64,000 nt of DNA from Diabrotica undecimpunctata (GCF_040954645.1 NC_092804.1:147321108-147385107), one strand, 5' to 3'; counted from the stretch's first letter, positions 1-12,590 are shown. The notes: generated by a model from the sequence alone, not told the origin. Program-made: numbers and translations.

Positions 1-1
1 T

Positions 2-727
2 CACTTCACTCCTGTTCAAAATTTACTTCCAACGGATCTTCCACGACGGTTACAGTTTTGCCAACGTATTCTGAATAAACATCGCAATGACAGACACTTA
101 ATTAAGAATATTATGTTCACCGACGAAACAACTTTTACCAGACAAGGGGTTTTTAATTAGCGAAATAGTCATTATTGGGAAGAAGAAAACCAGCATGTTA
201 TTAAAGCTAGACATTTTCAGCATGAGTTTAAATTGAATATTTGGTGTGGCATTATAGGCGTCCAACTACTAGGGCCTTATGTTCTTCCTCCGAATTTAAA
301 TGGAGATTCTTATTTATGCTTTTTGGAAAATACTCTTAGTGATATTTTAGATGATCTGTCACTGGATGTAAGAAGAAAAATGTCTTTTATGCAGGATGGA
401 GCGCCACCTCATTTTTCATTAGCTATTAGAAATCATCTTAATGACGTATTTCCTCAACGATGGATTGGCAGAGGCAGTGATTTTCAATGGCCACCAAAAA
501 GTCCTGAGTACAACCCGCTAGATTTTTATTTTTGGGGACGTATGAAGGAAGTCCTTAGTTTATGCCAATGAAATTAATACACGAGACGAACTTTCTAGAT
601 ACATTCAAAATGCAGCTAATCTTATAAGGGGACAGAATATTATTTTTTTTACGTCCGAAAATCCTTTATAAAAAGAATTAGAAAAGGAATAGAAATCGGA
701 GGAGACCATGTAGAACATTTAGTTTGA
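2..727 (+). pseudogene. Tc1/mariner (IS630-like) transposase remnant
   Basis: This is a DDE transposase of the Tc1/mariner superfamily, cut by the window edge. The frame opening at position 2 reads the block before the catalytic core, then MFTDETTF with the first catalytic Asp at 122-124. A TAG stop lies at 158-160. The 233-571 frame carries WCGIIG, MQDGAPPHF (second Asp) and the SPEYNPLDFYFWG block (third Asp). A frameshift near 555 moves the last section (VYANEINTRDEL, then GGDHVEHLV) to another frame, ending about 727. One stop plus one frameshift make it inactive, although all three catalytic Asp codons remain. The 3' end probably lies near 1,076, where CACCCTGTATA resembles a terminal repeat of such elements. 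Family assignment rests on recalled motif order. Confidence 0.85.
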
Positions 728-1079
728 GTTTTTGTGAGTTCTTTTAAGTTAAAGTGTGTTTAGTTTTGATTTATCGTCAAAACGGAAACCTTACGTTAGT
801 TGCAACTTTGTTTATTAGTTTGGTATTTGATAGTGGAATTGTAAATAAAATACTATTTCTTGTCTAAGATTATGCATCTGTGCTAATTTTTATAGCAATT
901 TATAAATATACAGGGAAACTATTAGCAAAAAACGAAAAACAAAAATTAACTTTAACACCCTGTATCTTTTTTCTCAGCAACATTTTATTAAGGCATATTT
1001 GACCCAATAGCTATATTTTGGTCCAAATAACCTGTCCTTAGTCTATGTCCCAATAGTTATGAATCACCCTGTATATATA

Positions 1080-2540
1080 TAGGGATTTCGATGGCTGTCG
1101 ACGTCTTCCTTCTTTTAGCCAACGTCTCCACTCCTTTCTATCCTGCCGTTGTTTATTCTCTAAGGTCTCGTCTCGCCATAGTTTCGTCCACTTCATCTCT
1201 CCATGATCTTCAGGGTGTGCGTCTTATTCTTACTAAATTTTTCTAACTAAAATAGCCATTTTGCTTCAATGTAGCTTAGTATGTCACGATCTACTGCCAT
1301 TCTTTTTTTTATCTCTTTATTTATAATACATTCTTGTTACTCTATAGCTTCTTTCCATGAACTCTATTTCAGTTGCTATAATTTTGGAGCAGTTTTTTAT
1401 TACCCCGTATTTGCATTTTTTAGAGGCGTCAATTTGTCTATCTTCATTCATTTTCAAGTTTCTCGTTGGTTCCTGTTCTTTTGGTTAATATTTGGCCTTT
1501 CGTAGGTTTATTTCGATTTTATTTTTTGTGTATTTCTCTTCTAGTTTTTAAAGCAACTAGAATAGATCTTCTTTATCTTGAGCCGTTGCCACTTTGTCCT
1601 CTGCAAAACTTAGTGGGTACAAGAAATCGTCTAGGATTTGTATTCCCATACCTTCACAATCCTTATTCCATAGTTTTAATATTTGATCTAGGAATATCTT
1701 GAACAGCGTCGAGAATGTTGAGCATCACTGTAGTAAGCCTTTTGTGGTCTTAAATTCGTTCGAGTATTTATTGTGGGTTTTAACTCTCACCATGTTAACT
1801 CTGCGTTATCCTAATTTTCTTGATCGCTTTCCATAGTTTTTTTGGTAACCGTGTCAACTTTTTTTTAATCGATAAATATCATGTATACCAGTCTATTTTT
1901 TGCCATTCTTTTCTCAATTAATTGTTGATGTATCTATGTAGTCTATGCAGGACCTTACTGCAGTAAATCCTACCTAATCAACTGTGATTTTATTTGAAAT
2001 AACCTTTTACAGTTTTTCTTTCAGTATTTATAGCATTACTGAACATGTCGTGTATGAAAATGAGTAGTTTTTCTGTTCCGTAGTTAATTATTTCATTAGC
2101 GATTCGTCCTGAGCCCACTAATTTTTTCTGTTTAGAGTTCTTATGGCATTCTTTACTTCATTTAATGTTAGCTAATTCGTTTTCATTTTGATTTTGTTGT
2201 AGTTATTATTTTGTGTCCATCTTTATCAAATCTGGCCGATTTACTATGAGTAGTTCTTTATAGCAGTTCTTGGTACTTCTATATGTCCTTTGGAAAATAC
2301 AGAAGTATGAGTGTATTGAGTGTTTTCATATATAGAATTTTCTTTTCTTCAATATATCTTTTGATTTCTTTGTTTATTTTTACTTTGTTTTGGGTAGTTC
2401 TTTTCTCGAGTTCACCGAAAGCTTCTAATTCCACCTCTTTTATATTCTGTTTGACTTGCTCGTACGTTTTTTTGATGTTTCTGAGACCGAAATCCGGTAA
2501 TTGCTTCAAACATCGAAATATTTTTTTTATTATTATTTAA
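1080..2540 (-). pseudogene. Decayed non-LTR retrotransposon (LINE) with RT
   Basis: Read on the minus strand this is a degraded non-LTR reverse transcriptase. The 2,509-2,279 frame matches the region before the RT (YEQVKQNIKEVELEAFGE). Near 2,150-2,000 a frame reads EVKNAIRTLNRKK, the finger region. Near 1,800-1,690 KGLLQ, a stop and then STLFKIFLDQ mark the RT box that follows the catalytic core. The 3' end near 1,150-1,080 encodes an Arg/Lys-rich tail (RKEWRRWLKEGRRRQ) and stops beside a short TATATA run. The copy at 10,577-11,166 ends in the same way. Many stops and frameshifts are present. The plus-strand frames here are shadows. Confidence 0.75.
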
Positions 2541-3790
2541 TTAATGGCCTTGGATAACTGTATGATTAATCGAAATATTGTTTTTAAATATTGTTCTTTC
2601 GCCGTATATATTGCAGCTAAACTATAATAGGAAAAAGTTAATTTGGGAAAAGATACAGTATGGATGTCAAGGAAACTTGACAATATTATCCCAGTAACAA
2701 CTAATACAACCACAGAGAAAGTTACAGCCATCTAAGAAGAGCAATGTCAAAACGATTTAACCGTTAACAACAAACGTGTATGGATAATAATAATTATCGA
2801 TAGTGGTATCATTCAGATAAAATTCAATATTTTGAGAGACAATGGTTTCGAATTGAACGATATCTGCACGAGAAAAATTACATTGGTAAGTATATAACGT
2901 CGCTATATTATGGGATAAACATTTTTTATTCATAAATGTATAATCACTTCTAGTTATTTTCTTAACTTTGCCGATGACATTTATCCGTATTGAATGTTTG
3001 AAGATGGTCTAGAAGTTCAGTTCAATAACTTTAATTATGAAGAATATAGTAATTTTTGATAGCTGTTGGTATACTTGTACTATATTGCTTACGCAAGATT
3101 AATTGGATTGCATATAAATTTAGTTATGCTTGTTGCAGTAGTTCCAATTTACGCGTGATGAAAACGTTAAATTCTCTTTGACACACCAGCCAAAACTTAC
3201 CCAGACATTGTCACGCATACTTACCCTCAAGTTTAACTGTAATTGGTAATTAAAGCATTAACATTTAATTAAATAGCAGTAAATCCGTCTTCTGTTATTC
3301 TCGATTCTTGATTTCAAAGTACTTAACTCCTCCGGTCGTTATGTATTCGATCAGAGACGAAAATGGAGTACATTTGAAGGGGAGAAAATTTATTACACAA
3401 GACTTTGTGGGTAATGGCTAAATTTAATTATAACAGTAAGTATATACACTCCATGAGAAACGGATTCCCTACAATTATTGATAAAGCTGTCTAATTTTTC
3501 TATTTGAACTAACATAGGTTTAAACGTAGCTTACAAATTTTACACTCATGCAGCTATACTCAGGAAAAAAACAACAAAAAGACAGTAGTGATTTAGATAG
3601 ATAGATAGATATGTACATGGACAAGTTTTACATAGTAAAAACTACATGTCATGTCAAAATAGAAATAAAACAGTAATTTTAAGATGGGTCCAAAGCTAGT
3701 AGAAAAAAAGAATAGATCCGGTCCTGAACATGGTAACATAAACAATTGTGTTTACATTTCAGTCTTCCAAAATCGCCTTTTTCAAAGTAA
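2541..3790. other. A+T-rich stretch with no recognised gene
   Basis: No reading frame with recognisable motifs was found. A short GATA tetranucleotide run lies near 3,594-3,613. The rest looks like neutral A+T-rich sequence or unrecognised repeat. Confidence 0.5.
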
Positions 3791-5115
3791 TATATTGTAG
3801 CATTTGCATTGTCCTTGATATATATTTTGAAATCCCGTCGTATATGTATTTAATTGAAATCCCCTTATATATGTATTAAAATAACGAAGAATGGTTTCCA
3901 TGTTTCTATGCTCTTATCGTACGAGTTAAAACCCAAATAGTATTTTATTCTTTTTACGTCGCCGAGTAGATATAAACACATTTTTGGAGTTTCTTTATAT
4001 CTTACAGATGCGTTTTTCCTTGGTATTTTTTTGATTGAAACCGCTTTTAGGATATTCTGTGTTTCAAATAAATATTCCAGTTTATATGTTTTGTTTATGC
4101 TAAGTTAGGGAATAAATTTAAAAGATTAGATCTCGCATAGGTCGCTGTCAGAGGCAGTGGTCTACAGTGTGCTATCCTAACTTTGCTTGCTGCTATTCTG
4201 AATAGTCCGGTTGTCGATGTACTAAACCACTTTCTCAGGTTTTGAAGCCAAGATATTCTTCTTCTCCCTGGTCCTCTCTGTGTAGTTACAAAGAGGTTGA
4301 AAGATTTGGTCAAAGCGAACGGTAGTAGTTCTGTAGTTTTGCGAAAAACCGGCAAATTTGTCGAAGAATAAGTGATGTACACCCAAAGTAATGTGTCAAC
4401 TCTGATATGGGTAATCACTGTTTTGTTTGTTTGTAAGCCGTCTCTCATATGAGATATTTGTAATACGGCGAGTACAAAAAATTTGAAGGATAACTACATG
4501 TTCCATTGTTGAGTTTTTAAAAAGCCCAGTCTGAAGTCTGTATCCAGTGCCGTCCATTCCAGCCTCACTTTATTTGTCAGTGGTCGTCGTTCCAGAACAT
4601 AGAAGCAGCCATTTTGTTCGTGTGGCAGAGAGTTTAACCCCAGAAGTGCTAGTGCATTGTTTTTTGTGAAAACAAGATAACTTTTTTGTTTTAAACTTAA
4701 AAAAATAAATAAACATTAAAATAATAATTGCTGTCATAATTTGAATAATAAAAATAATGGTTTTAATAATTAATATTGTAAATCTTAGGGTGTGGCCATG
4801 CTGTCCTTTTAATTGTTCTCTGTTAAATTCGATATTGACATATGACAGTTAGATTCATATTTTGTGACATTAGCTTGTTTTGTTCTTAGAAAAGGTTAAT
4901 ATTTATGAATAGTTTTATTTAAAAAGATAATTCTTTACTTGTAATAATTTTTTATTTGCCACAGTTTATAGCCCAGTAACATTTGTAAGTTATGTAGCAA
5001 TTCCAACTTGTAAACGAAAAGGACACATGTAAGTTTTTCGTTGTTATTTTTATATTTAATTTTATGACTATCAATATAGTCTTTATGTATTATCTGTATT
5101 TGTAACTGTTTGTGT
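3790..5115 (+). repeat. Dispersed repeat, copy 1 (pairs with 34,925-36,440)
   Basis: This non-coding block is a diverged copy of 34,925-36,440. Shared anchors in the same order include CCTTGATATATATT near the start, GTGTGGCAGAGAGTTTAA... near 4,620 (GTTCATGTGGCAGAGAG in the other copy), TTTATAGCCCAGTAACATTT near 4,966, and TTTGTAACTGTTTGTG near the end. A LINE fragment is inserted at about 4,095-4,480, at a different place from the LINE in the other copy, so the repeat predates both insertions. I do not recognise the family and see no transposase in it. Confidence 0.7.
4095..4480 (-). pseudogene. LINE family B 3' coding end (fragment)
   Basis: This is the C-terminal end of the LINE family seen at 32.1-33.9 kb. 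The minus strand reads RRRISWLQNLRKWF followed by TTGLFRIAASKVRIA, the conserved tail after the reverse transcriptase. The copy is 5'-truncated and frameshifted. It sits inside the dispersed repeat at 3,790-5,115. Confidence 0.75.
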
Positions 5116-5179
5116 TGTTGTTTAAACTCTAAGTTGTTCTGTTCTATTTAATCGATTGTTGTTTATAAATAAGGACTTT

Positions 5180-6260
5180 TCAACAATCGATCGAATAAAT
5201 CCTACAGCATATACAAGGAATAATACGAGGAAAATAATAATACCATACATAAAAGGATTATCAGAAAAATTTAAAAGAATATGAAATAAATTCAACATTT
5301 CAACCAGATTTAAAACAAACACGTTGAGATCTATTTTGTCCAAAAACCAAACCTAACAATGAACAAGAAAGGACAAAAGAATTACATTTATAAAATACCT
5401 TGTGAATGCGATCAGTTTTATTTAGGTGAAACATCAAGGCCATTAAATGTTAGAATAAATGAACATCAATCTTATATTAAAAATAGAGAATTTGATAGAT
5501 CTTAAATATGTAAACACGCATGGGATAATGAACATAGGGTTAAATGGAATGATATAGTCCTAAAAGAAACGGATGGTAAAAAGAGAAAAATCAAAAAAGC
5601 GGCTCTAATTATGCTAAATGAGACCAATTGTGTCGCAATCTAGTTACCCATATTAAAAGAGGAAGTTATTAAAAGGAAAATACCAGTACTAGTAAGTCAG
5701 TAACATATAGAGCATACGTCACTTATATTTTTTAAATAACAAACATATAGAATCAGAATTTGGTGTTTATTGAAGGTAAACTAAATGCACGACCAAATAC
5801 CTACCATGTCGGGATAGTATTATGAGGTTTTTTCCTGATTTTTCCCCCATAATTTACTATGGAATCACTAACAGGAGAATTTTACTGTCATCATGGCATG
5901 TATTTGTTTTTTTAACGATGAATTACATGCTCTACATACTCTTTTCTGATAGATATTCTCAAGTTAAAGTTGATTTCATGTAATCGAATGAACTATTTTA
6001 TAAGTAAAGTCATCCCAGGAGCGCAACTCAACAATATTGGCAATATCATTTTAAAGTCGTTTACTTTAAAATGTATAATGTATGTCTGAATTGTCCATAT
6101 AAATAAGTAAAATTTTTCACTAAGTAACTAAAAAACAAAATTTGTTTAATTTACTAATGTTTGTATTTTGAAAACGATTTTGTGGAAATTGAAACGTCAA
6201 TAAACGGACTTTAACCTTTAATTGTGGCTTATTCCCATTTAAATAGTAATTTCATTACTT
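5180..6260 (+). mobile_element. Penelope-like element: GIY-YIG end and 3' terminal repeat
   Basis: This plus-strand 3' part of a Penelope-like retroelement (PLE) carries the endonuclease half. Near 5,180-5,340 a frame reads the linker after the RT (IPYIKGLSEKFKRI, then RFKTNTLRSILS). From about 5,380 it reads IYKIPCECDQFYLGETSRP, the GIY-YIG nuclease signature, then NVRINEHQ and KHAWDNEHRVKW. The domain ends near 5,640 at NETNCVAI. A TAA at about 5,503 breaks the frame. From about 5,945 the sequence matches, on one strand or the other, both terminal repeats of the PLE at 48.6-50.9 kb. It ends at GAAACGTCAATAAA and the GGCTTATTC block. The RT half is missing, as expected for a 5'-truncated copy. 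Confidence 0.85.
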
Positions 6261-8384
6261 TTGTTGCAGTGTCATACATATTAGCTGGTAGAGGGGTAAA
6301 AATGATGTCATTTAGGGCCATATGAAATTCACTGATACATTTTTATACATGTCGTACATTTTTTACGGTACATGTGCTGATGAGAGGAAAATTAATTTCT
6401 CCCTGATAAATAGGATATTACGATCAAAAATTTCTATACGGGATTGATATATTTTGTTAATATTAACATCAGTTATCAGCAAAAACAAAATGCTGTACAA
6501 AAAAATAGTTCTAAATGGTTTTAAAAGTATTAAAACCCAGGTTGTGAGGCCATTCCCGTGAGAAAAACGTTTCTGATTTGGTTTCTTTACAGATTCATGT
6601 TCAAAAATGTCCCCTTTAAATAAATCAGAAGGATGCTACGAAACATTTTTTAGCAGAAATTTTTTAAACAATTTTTTTAAACAAATTTCAAAAATAGCCG
6701 GTTTTTGCACCGAGAAATATTTTTTTAGATTTCTTGGATTATGCTAAACAAAAAAAGTTTCTTGTCATTTTTCTCTAAAGTTATAAACAATTTAAAATCC
6801 CAAAAAAGCGAAAATAAGCACTTGAGAAACTGAAAAACTCTATGCAAATTATTAGTTTTATAAGTATGAGTTAGTTTTATAACTCTATGAAAATTTATTA
6901 AGTTTTAGGGAGGTAAATTAAATTATTTGTTTTGTTCTTTTCATTACCAAGAGATTTATCTTAAGTTCGTTAATAATAATAATAATAGGTTTTGTGGATA
7001 AATTCGAATGTAATTCCATAATATTGCTTCTTATTTCCTTTGTCCTATCTTCTTCGTTCGACGATGATAAAATAAAATGTTGAACTCGTAAAATATAGTT
7101 TTATTGACAGGTACTGAATTATTACACTATACTTGTTGTTGAGGTAAAAACTTATAATATATTGCGTTTGAAACTATTCCCGAAAATATATTTATAATCT
7201 AACTAAAATGCTACGATTCGTCAAATAAGTGTAGTGCCTTCTGCATAGAACAAAAACCAAGAACTTTTGGTGAACCATAGGCAAACATGCCAACTCTACT
7301 TTGTTTAATTCTATACACCTTTCTTTATTTTCATATGTCACTTCAAAATAGTGTAAATTAATATAATCTATAAAGTAGATTCCTTTGGATCAACAACAAC
7401 GTAATAACGCCACTTGTCACTGACAACGGAAGAGCTGTGACTCTCAATAGGTTGTATCTAGTGTTGTCATTTATTACGAAATAGATATGGATATCAAAGG
7501 TATTCGTTGCTTGATGGGTAGTGTATTCTTTGATAATAGCATTGATTAAAAACTTCAAAGTAGTAAACTACACTGTATAATGATAATTTAGTAATAAGTA
7601 TGTAATAATAAATCACTAAATAAAATTTACTATTTCATAACCGATTTTGTAGTACCTACTCAGTATGTACCATAATAATTGTTTTATTACATTTTGTTTT
7701 AGTTACTGTGAATAAGTCGTTCAATATTTTTCGCTTTTAAAAGTTTATGATATTTCATTAATGCAATGAATAACGCTCTATAATATTCGTTAACTTTTTT
7801 AATTAGTATTCCATATGCAACAAATGGAAGCTTATATTAAAGTCGTTTTTGAACTCAGTTTATCTGGTTAAACGAAAGTTATCTAGTTATCCGTCAGTAT
7901 ATATGTTAGAATTTTAATTAATATTTTGAACGTTATACTCTAACTATTAATAAGCTACGTCTTTATTTCAGTATTCCAGTAACTATTTTTTGTCAAATAT
8001 TTTTATTTAGTAGAATAGACACGAATTTTTTAATTTATGCAAAAGTAAAATTTGGTAATTATGAAATATTTTTTTTAAATGAGTTACTCATCTATTATTT
8101 TGAGCATTCTTGCAGATCGCTAACATCCCAAAAAATAAATTCATTTTTGATTAAATATGGCCTATATTAGCCCATATTTTTAATACAGTTTAATACTATA
8201 TTCTTTAATAAAAAAAGTTTTCCCCAGGAGTTCCGTCACGATTGCAATAAAGTTTACAACGTTTACGGCTGTTTCGATATTTTATATTTTGGGCCTCTAT
8301 TAAAAATTTAAATACATTAGTTTAAATTTATATTTATATGGAACTAAGGTATAATTTATTGTAATTAAAATTACAGTTTTAACT
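6261..8384. other. A+T-rich stretch with no recognised gene
   Basis: No coding motifs were seen. A short AAT run lies near 6,976. The 6,570-6,870 section has the look of old dispersed repeat, but I could not name it. Frames such as 7,358-7,558 on the minus strand show no family signature. Confidence 0.45.
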
Positions 8385-8450
8385 AACTAAAGCTTGACGT
8401 TTCGATCTCTACTCCAGAAATTGTTCTCAAAAAAGATTATTGTTAAAAAT
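8385..8450 (-). repeat. Penelope-type terminal motif (isolated)
   Basis: The plus-strand text GCTTGACGTTTCGATCTC then AAATTGTTCTCAAAA mirrors the PLE terminal motif (AACGATTTC...GAAACGTCAA) found at 6.2, 48.6 and 50.8 kb. It appears here in reverse orientation and from a diverged subfamily. No PLE coding sequence adjoins it. Confidence 0.5.
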
Positions 8451-8584
8451 TCTGGTAAATATAATGGTAAAGCCAACGAGATGTTCATAGGTGATGCCTT
8501 TCAAAATTGACATACTTGGCCTAGATCTTGTAGGCAACAGCGTAGGGTCATGTATACGAACCACACGTATACAATGAACCAACC

Positions 8585-8765
8585 AAACCAGACTACTGAG
8601 ATCATAAAAAGCATCAAGCACAGAAAGCTGGAGTATTTCGGACATGTAATGAGAGGTCCCAAATATAGGTTGCTACGAAATATCATGTAAGGAAAAATAG
8701 CAGGCAAACGTAGTTCAGGACGAAGAAGAACCTCATGGTTGATACAAGCATGCTATTTAGGGTGG
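8585..8765 (+). pseudogene. LINE family A 3' coding fragment
   Basis: A short 5'-truncated piece of the LINE also present at 15.0-16.5 kb and 23.4-25.2 kb. The plus strand reads HRKLEYFGHVMRGPKYRLL and, after a stop, GKRSSGRRRTSWL. These match the conserved tail after the reverse transcriptase. Confidence 0.75.
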
Positions 8766-9111
8766 CAGTGAATAAAATTAAGATATCTATGATGGTAACC
8801 AACGTTCTGAAAGAACATGGTACATGAAGAAAAAGAACCAAACCTTTGGTTAGTAATACGCATTTAAGAAAAACGCAGGCACCACTGTACGCATGTACTA
8901 TGGTTTGTTTTTTAACCATGAGGAGTAAACTAAAAAGACAGATTCACACCCAAGAAAGTTAGTAGAAAAATCACCAAATACATCTTCTTTTTTGGTTGAT
9001 TATCTCGGCTTTGCGGTACTCCAGTAATCAGTATCAATCAACCTCACACGTCGATTCTAACTAAACTTTATTTATGAATTTTTTTTCAATTCACTTCCAA
9101 TATATATTTTT
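8766..9111. other. No recognised gene
   Basis: Short A+T-rich sequence between a LINE fragment and a microsatellite. No motif was seen. Confidence 0.4.
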
Positions 9112-9250
<139 letters not shown>

Positions 9251-10329
9251 TATCGGGGGTCCAGTTTTATAGATCTCTTGAGTCTATGTTATTTAAATAT
9301 AATTTAAAGAATATTTTGATCGAAGTTAATAATCTTACAAATCTAAGTATGGATTTTCACAGAAAATTGTCTTTTAATTTGCAAATCGATCTTATATGCA
9401 ACAAAACTATGAAGTGGTTTGGTTTCCATTAAAAGACGTAAAAGAGATTTTTGTAGGATTGCATCTCTATAAACTTAATTTATCTGCTCTTAAGTTGAAA
9501 ATTCAACTCTGTTTTCTTTTTCATTTACTCAATTATGTATCAAAAAGTTAGAGAGAGTTTAAAAATTTCTGAAATACTGTTCTTTTAACCCTAACGCAGA
9601 AGATTATGCCCTGTTAGAATTTTATCCACCAAAATCATATGTATATTTTGTGGGAAAATATAACAATAGAACAAGATTAGAATTATTACATATCATTTAA
9701 GGATAAATATAGTGAGCAGTTTGTTCCTGATGTCGACAAGAATGATGTGAAATATATTTTGCCGAGACCAAAACTATGTGGTAGAACAAAACGACAAGAA
9801 TGCTATTTTGCGTTTACAGTGTCTTCTTCTTTATTAAATATCAGATAGAAATTATACCTTTTTTTAATTTTACTGTTTTTTTCACCTATTCTTTTGTTTT
9901 TAAACAAAAAAATTGAAATCTTACTATAGTTTCTGTAAATCTAATTTTTATTGGGTATGTGTAAAATAAAGTAGTTTGGTTCTTATAAGAACCAAAGACA
10001 CATAAGAAAAAACAATATTAACTCAAAAACATTCATCTTTTTTGATAACCAAATTATGTGTAATATATTACAAATATGTGTTACTGATATTCGTACATTT
10101 TCGTGTTTTTAGGTTAAAAGAGGGCTGATCTAAACAATTTTCAATTTTGGATGGTTCATTGTTGAACACATGACCCTACTTGGAAGAAATGGTTAAAGCA
10201 GTGTTTGAGGGTAGTGTTTTATCCTCAGAATATCAAATTCTTACTGCTTTGCGTGTTTTTTTATGTTATATGTTTGTGTAGGTTATATCGTAGTCATGTT
10301 TGTGTAATGTATGTTGTATAACATTAATT
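9251..10329. other. A+T-rich stretch with no recognised gene
   Basis: No coding motif, terminal repeat or RNA gene was recognised here. Confidence 0.4.
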
Positions 10330-10570
10330 CTATGATTGTGTATTGTGTGTTGCATATATATTATGTGTGAGTTGTAGGCGATGTCTCCTCTTTTTATTAC
10401 TTCGATTTGTTGCTATGTTCTTGTTGTTGACTTCGTCTCTTAGTATTGGAAACCAGTAGTATTCTACTGGTGGGTTTGCTACACACTTTTCTTCATTAAA
10501 TAGGATGAGAGCTGATATTTTGATTTTTACCTTCTTCATCAAATAACAGTAGTAACAATAAACAAATAAT
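10330..10570 (-). pseudogene. Penelope-like element, end of GIY-YIG domain (split copy, part 2)
   Basis: The minus strand reads KVKIKISALILFNEEKCVAN then EYYWFPILRDEVNN. This aligns with the end of the endonuclease region in the 5.2-6.2 kb PLE (KRKIKKAALIMLNETNCVA). It is the continuation of the PLE at 11,218-11,925, separated from it by an oppositely oriented LINE at 10,577-11,215. Confidence 0.75.
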
Positions 10571-10576
10571 AGTAAC

Positions 10577-11166
10577 AATCAAAGGAAAGGATAAATTTAA
10601 ATACTTGGGGTCTATAATCACGAAAAAGCAACAACAGAGAAAGAAATTACACAAAGATTAGGACAAACAAGAGCAATCCGACAACTTAACTCAGTATGGT
10701 GGGATAGACACCTAAATATGAAGACAAAAACACAGATTTATAAAACATTAGTGCAAAGTATTATGACATATGGAGCTGAAAATTGGACCATAAACAAGAA
10801 AAACAGCAGTAAGATAGTAGCAACAGAGATGGAATGCCTGCGAAGATGCTGCAGAGTAACAAGAATAGATATGAGAAGTTATGACGAAATAAAGTAAAGA
10901 ACATCAATAGAAACAGACATACTAACATATATAGAACAAAAAAGACTAAAGTGGTATGGACATGTAAGAAGAACTAGCGATAGTAGATGGATAAAGAGAA
11001 TAACCGAATGGAGACCCATAGGAAGGAGGAAAAGAGGAGGACCCCGAAAATCCTGGAGGAACGAAGTAGACGACGCCATGAGTAAGAGAGGCCCAAACGA
11101 TGGAGAATGAGACAACAGAGAGAGATGGATACGGTTAAGCGAGGGAAGGCAGTGAATACTATAGAA
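10577..11166 (+). pseudogene. Non-LTR retrotransposon, post-RT C-terminal region
   Basis: A 5'-truncated LINE. Successive plus-strand frames read GKDKFKYLGSIIT, ARSIMTYGAENWT-like text (QSIMTYGAENWT), MECLRRCCRVTR, KRLKWYGHVRRTSDSRW, then GRRKRGGPRKSW and the terminal RERWIRLSEGRQ. This is the well-known region between the RT and the 3' end of endonuclease-RT LINEs. Stops at 10,894 and 11,109 break it. It ends directly before a (TA)n tract, as does the copy at 1,080-2,540, so a TA-rich tail may be a family trait. It lies inside a PLE. Confidence 0.85.
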
Positions 11167-11172
11167 TCCCTG

Positions 11173-11175
<3 letters not shown>

Positions 11176-11212
<37 letters not shown>

Positions 11213-11215
11213 TAC
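11176..11215. repeat. (TA)n tract at LINE 3' end
   Basis: About 30 bp of alternating TA followed by ATATATACAC, directly after the LINE coding end. It probably represents the element's 3' tail. Confidence 0.85.
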
Positions 11216-11217
11216 AC

Positions 11218-11925
11218 CTTTTTCATGTCTGTTTCTTTCATGATTAAGCATTGATGCATATCTGGGATCTGTCGAAGTCTTTGTTCTTGATATATATTTT
11301 ATGCTCGTTTATCCTGATACTTAGTGGTCTTGCCGTTTTTCCCACATAAAAATTGTTGCATTCATAGGGTATTTTAAAGATGCAGGTTTTCGATATTTCT
11401 TGTGTGTTCTTGGGTTTGTGTGTGGGTTGCTTTGAATGTTGTTGTTATGTTTCACTTGTTTTAATTTTTTTCAATTTTTCTAGTAAGGATTTTACATTGT
11501 TGTCATCTTTCAGTCTCTTCTCATGATAGTTTCTAGATTACTTGTGGTATTTTGTTTTCTCTTTTCAATCAATCAATCTTGTGGAATTATTTATTTAGAA
11601 GTGACAATAAGTAGCGATTATTTATCAAAACCTTTGGTAGTAGGTTTTTTTTTTTTCTTTCTAAAATGCATTTTTATTAGAGCAGGTGCTTTGGACTCAT
11701 AAAATTGTTCACAAAATTATTTTATAGTTTCTTTTTCGACGTTTACGTTGTGGCTGGAGTGGTAATTGAAATATCTGTTGATGTGGTTTCTTTTCTATAG
11801 CCTTTGGTTGTATATCATTTTTCTTGTTTTGTGATTAGCAGATCCAAAAAGGGAAGTAAACTGTTTTCTTTTCCATAGTAAATTTGATTGATTTTTCTTG
11901 ATTGTTGATGTCCATCAGAGATTGA
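11218..11925 (-). pseudogene. Penelope-like element, RT end to GIY-YIG start (split copy, part 1)
   Basis: On the minus strand a frame near 11,925-11,850 reads INNQEKSIKFTMEKK, the PLE block just after the RT core (compare INDKEKTITFTMEKE at 49.8 kb). Near 11,400-11,240 it reads CIFKIPYECNNFYVGK, the GIY-YIG signature, then IRINEHKIYIKN. The domain is broken off at about 11,220 by a plus-strand LINE and resumes at 10,570. The 5' boundary falls inside a LINE reading frame (see 11,925-12,215). Frames are broken in the middle section. Confidence 0.8.
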
Positions 11926-12215
11926 ACCAATTTTTTGCCAGTTTTATCTAATAGGATACTACTGTGGTTTGTTTTTTGGTCGACCGCCAGTTCTTTTACC
12001 TTCGTATGAAGATTGAAGTTATAATGACTTGCCAATAGTGTTTCTATTTCATCACTCTTGTTTAAGTACCATTTTTCTTTGGCTTCTCTTATTTTCTTTC
12101 TAATTACACTATATATGTCTTTATACTTTTTGATGTCTACTTCCGTGTAAAATCTTCTCTTTTCCATCAATTGCAGTAACTTATCATTCATCCATAATTT
12201 TGTTTTTACCATTTT
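11925..12215 (-). pseudogene. LINE pre-RT region, fused in frame to a PLE
   Basis: The 12,212-11,835 frame (125 codons) begins with LINE pre-RT sequence (KLWMNDKLLQLMEKRR, then REAKEKWYLNKSDEIE and SHYNFNLHTKVKEL). That block also precedes the RT of families A and B at 25.1 and 32.2 kb. At about position 11,925 it passes without a stop into PLE sequence (NNQEKSIKFTMEKK). The fusion is best read as a 5'-truncated PLE that inserted into a LINE and happened to keep the frame. Confidence 0.7.
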
Positions 12216-12590
12216 TTTCCCTTTATGATCTCTTTCGTTAGATTCAGCATTATGTTTTTAAATGTTTCTCATTTTCTGTTGGAATCTTCTTTTGGATTGT
12301 TAATATTTATATTTATTACCTCGTTAATTCTTTGAACAGCTGATCCCCTACACATGAATTTTTTAAAAATGAACGTTGTATTTGAGACCTATTGCAACGT
12401 GCAGCTAGTTTTTTGAATCGAAGACGAATGTTACAACAACCGGATTATGGTATGTGGCTGCATAAGCTCCAGGGTATGTTTTTGCTGATTTAATGGAGTT
12501 TTGAAACCTTTTTTTACTTAACGTAGAATTACTTAAAGGGACGATCTAGTACGCTGTTTTAAGTCAACATAGAATACTTGGATATCTTGA

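Noticed and set aside
1281..1702. Hydrophobic plus-strand frames that look like membrane proteins
   Set aside because: They are T-rich shadows of the minus-strand LINE.
10879..11259. 126-codon minus-strand frame
   Set aside because: It is the antisense of the LINE tail and the TA tract.
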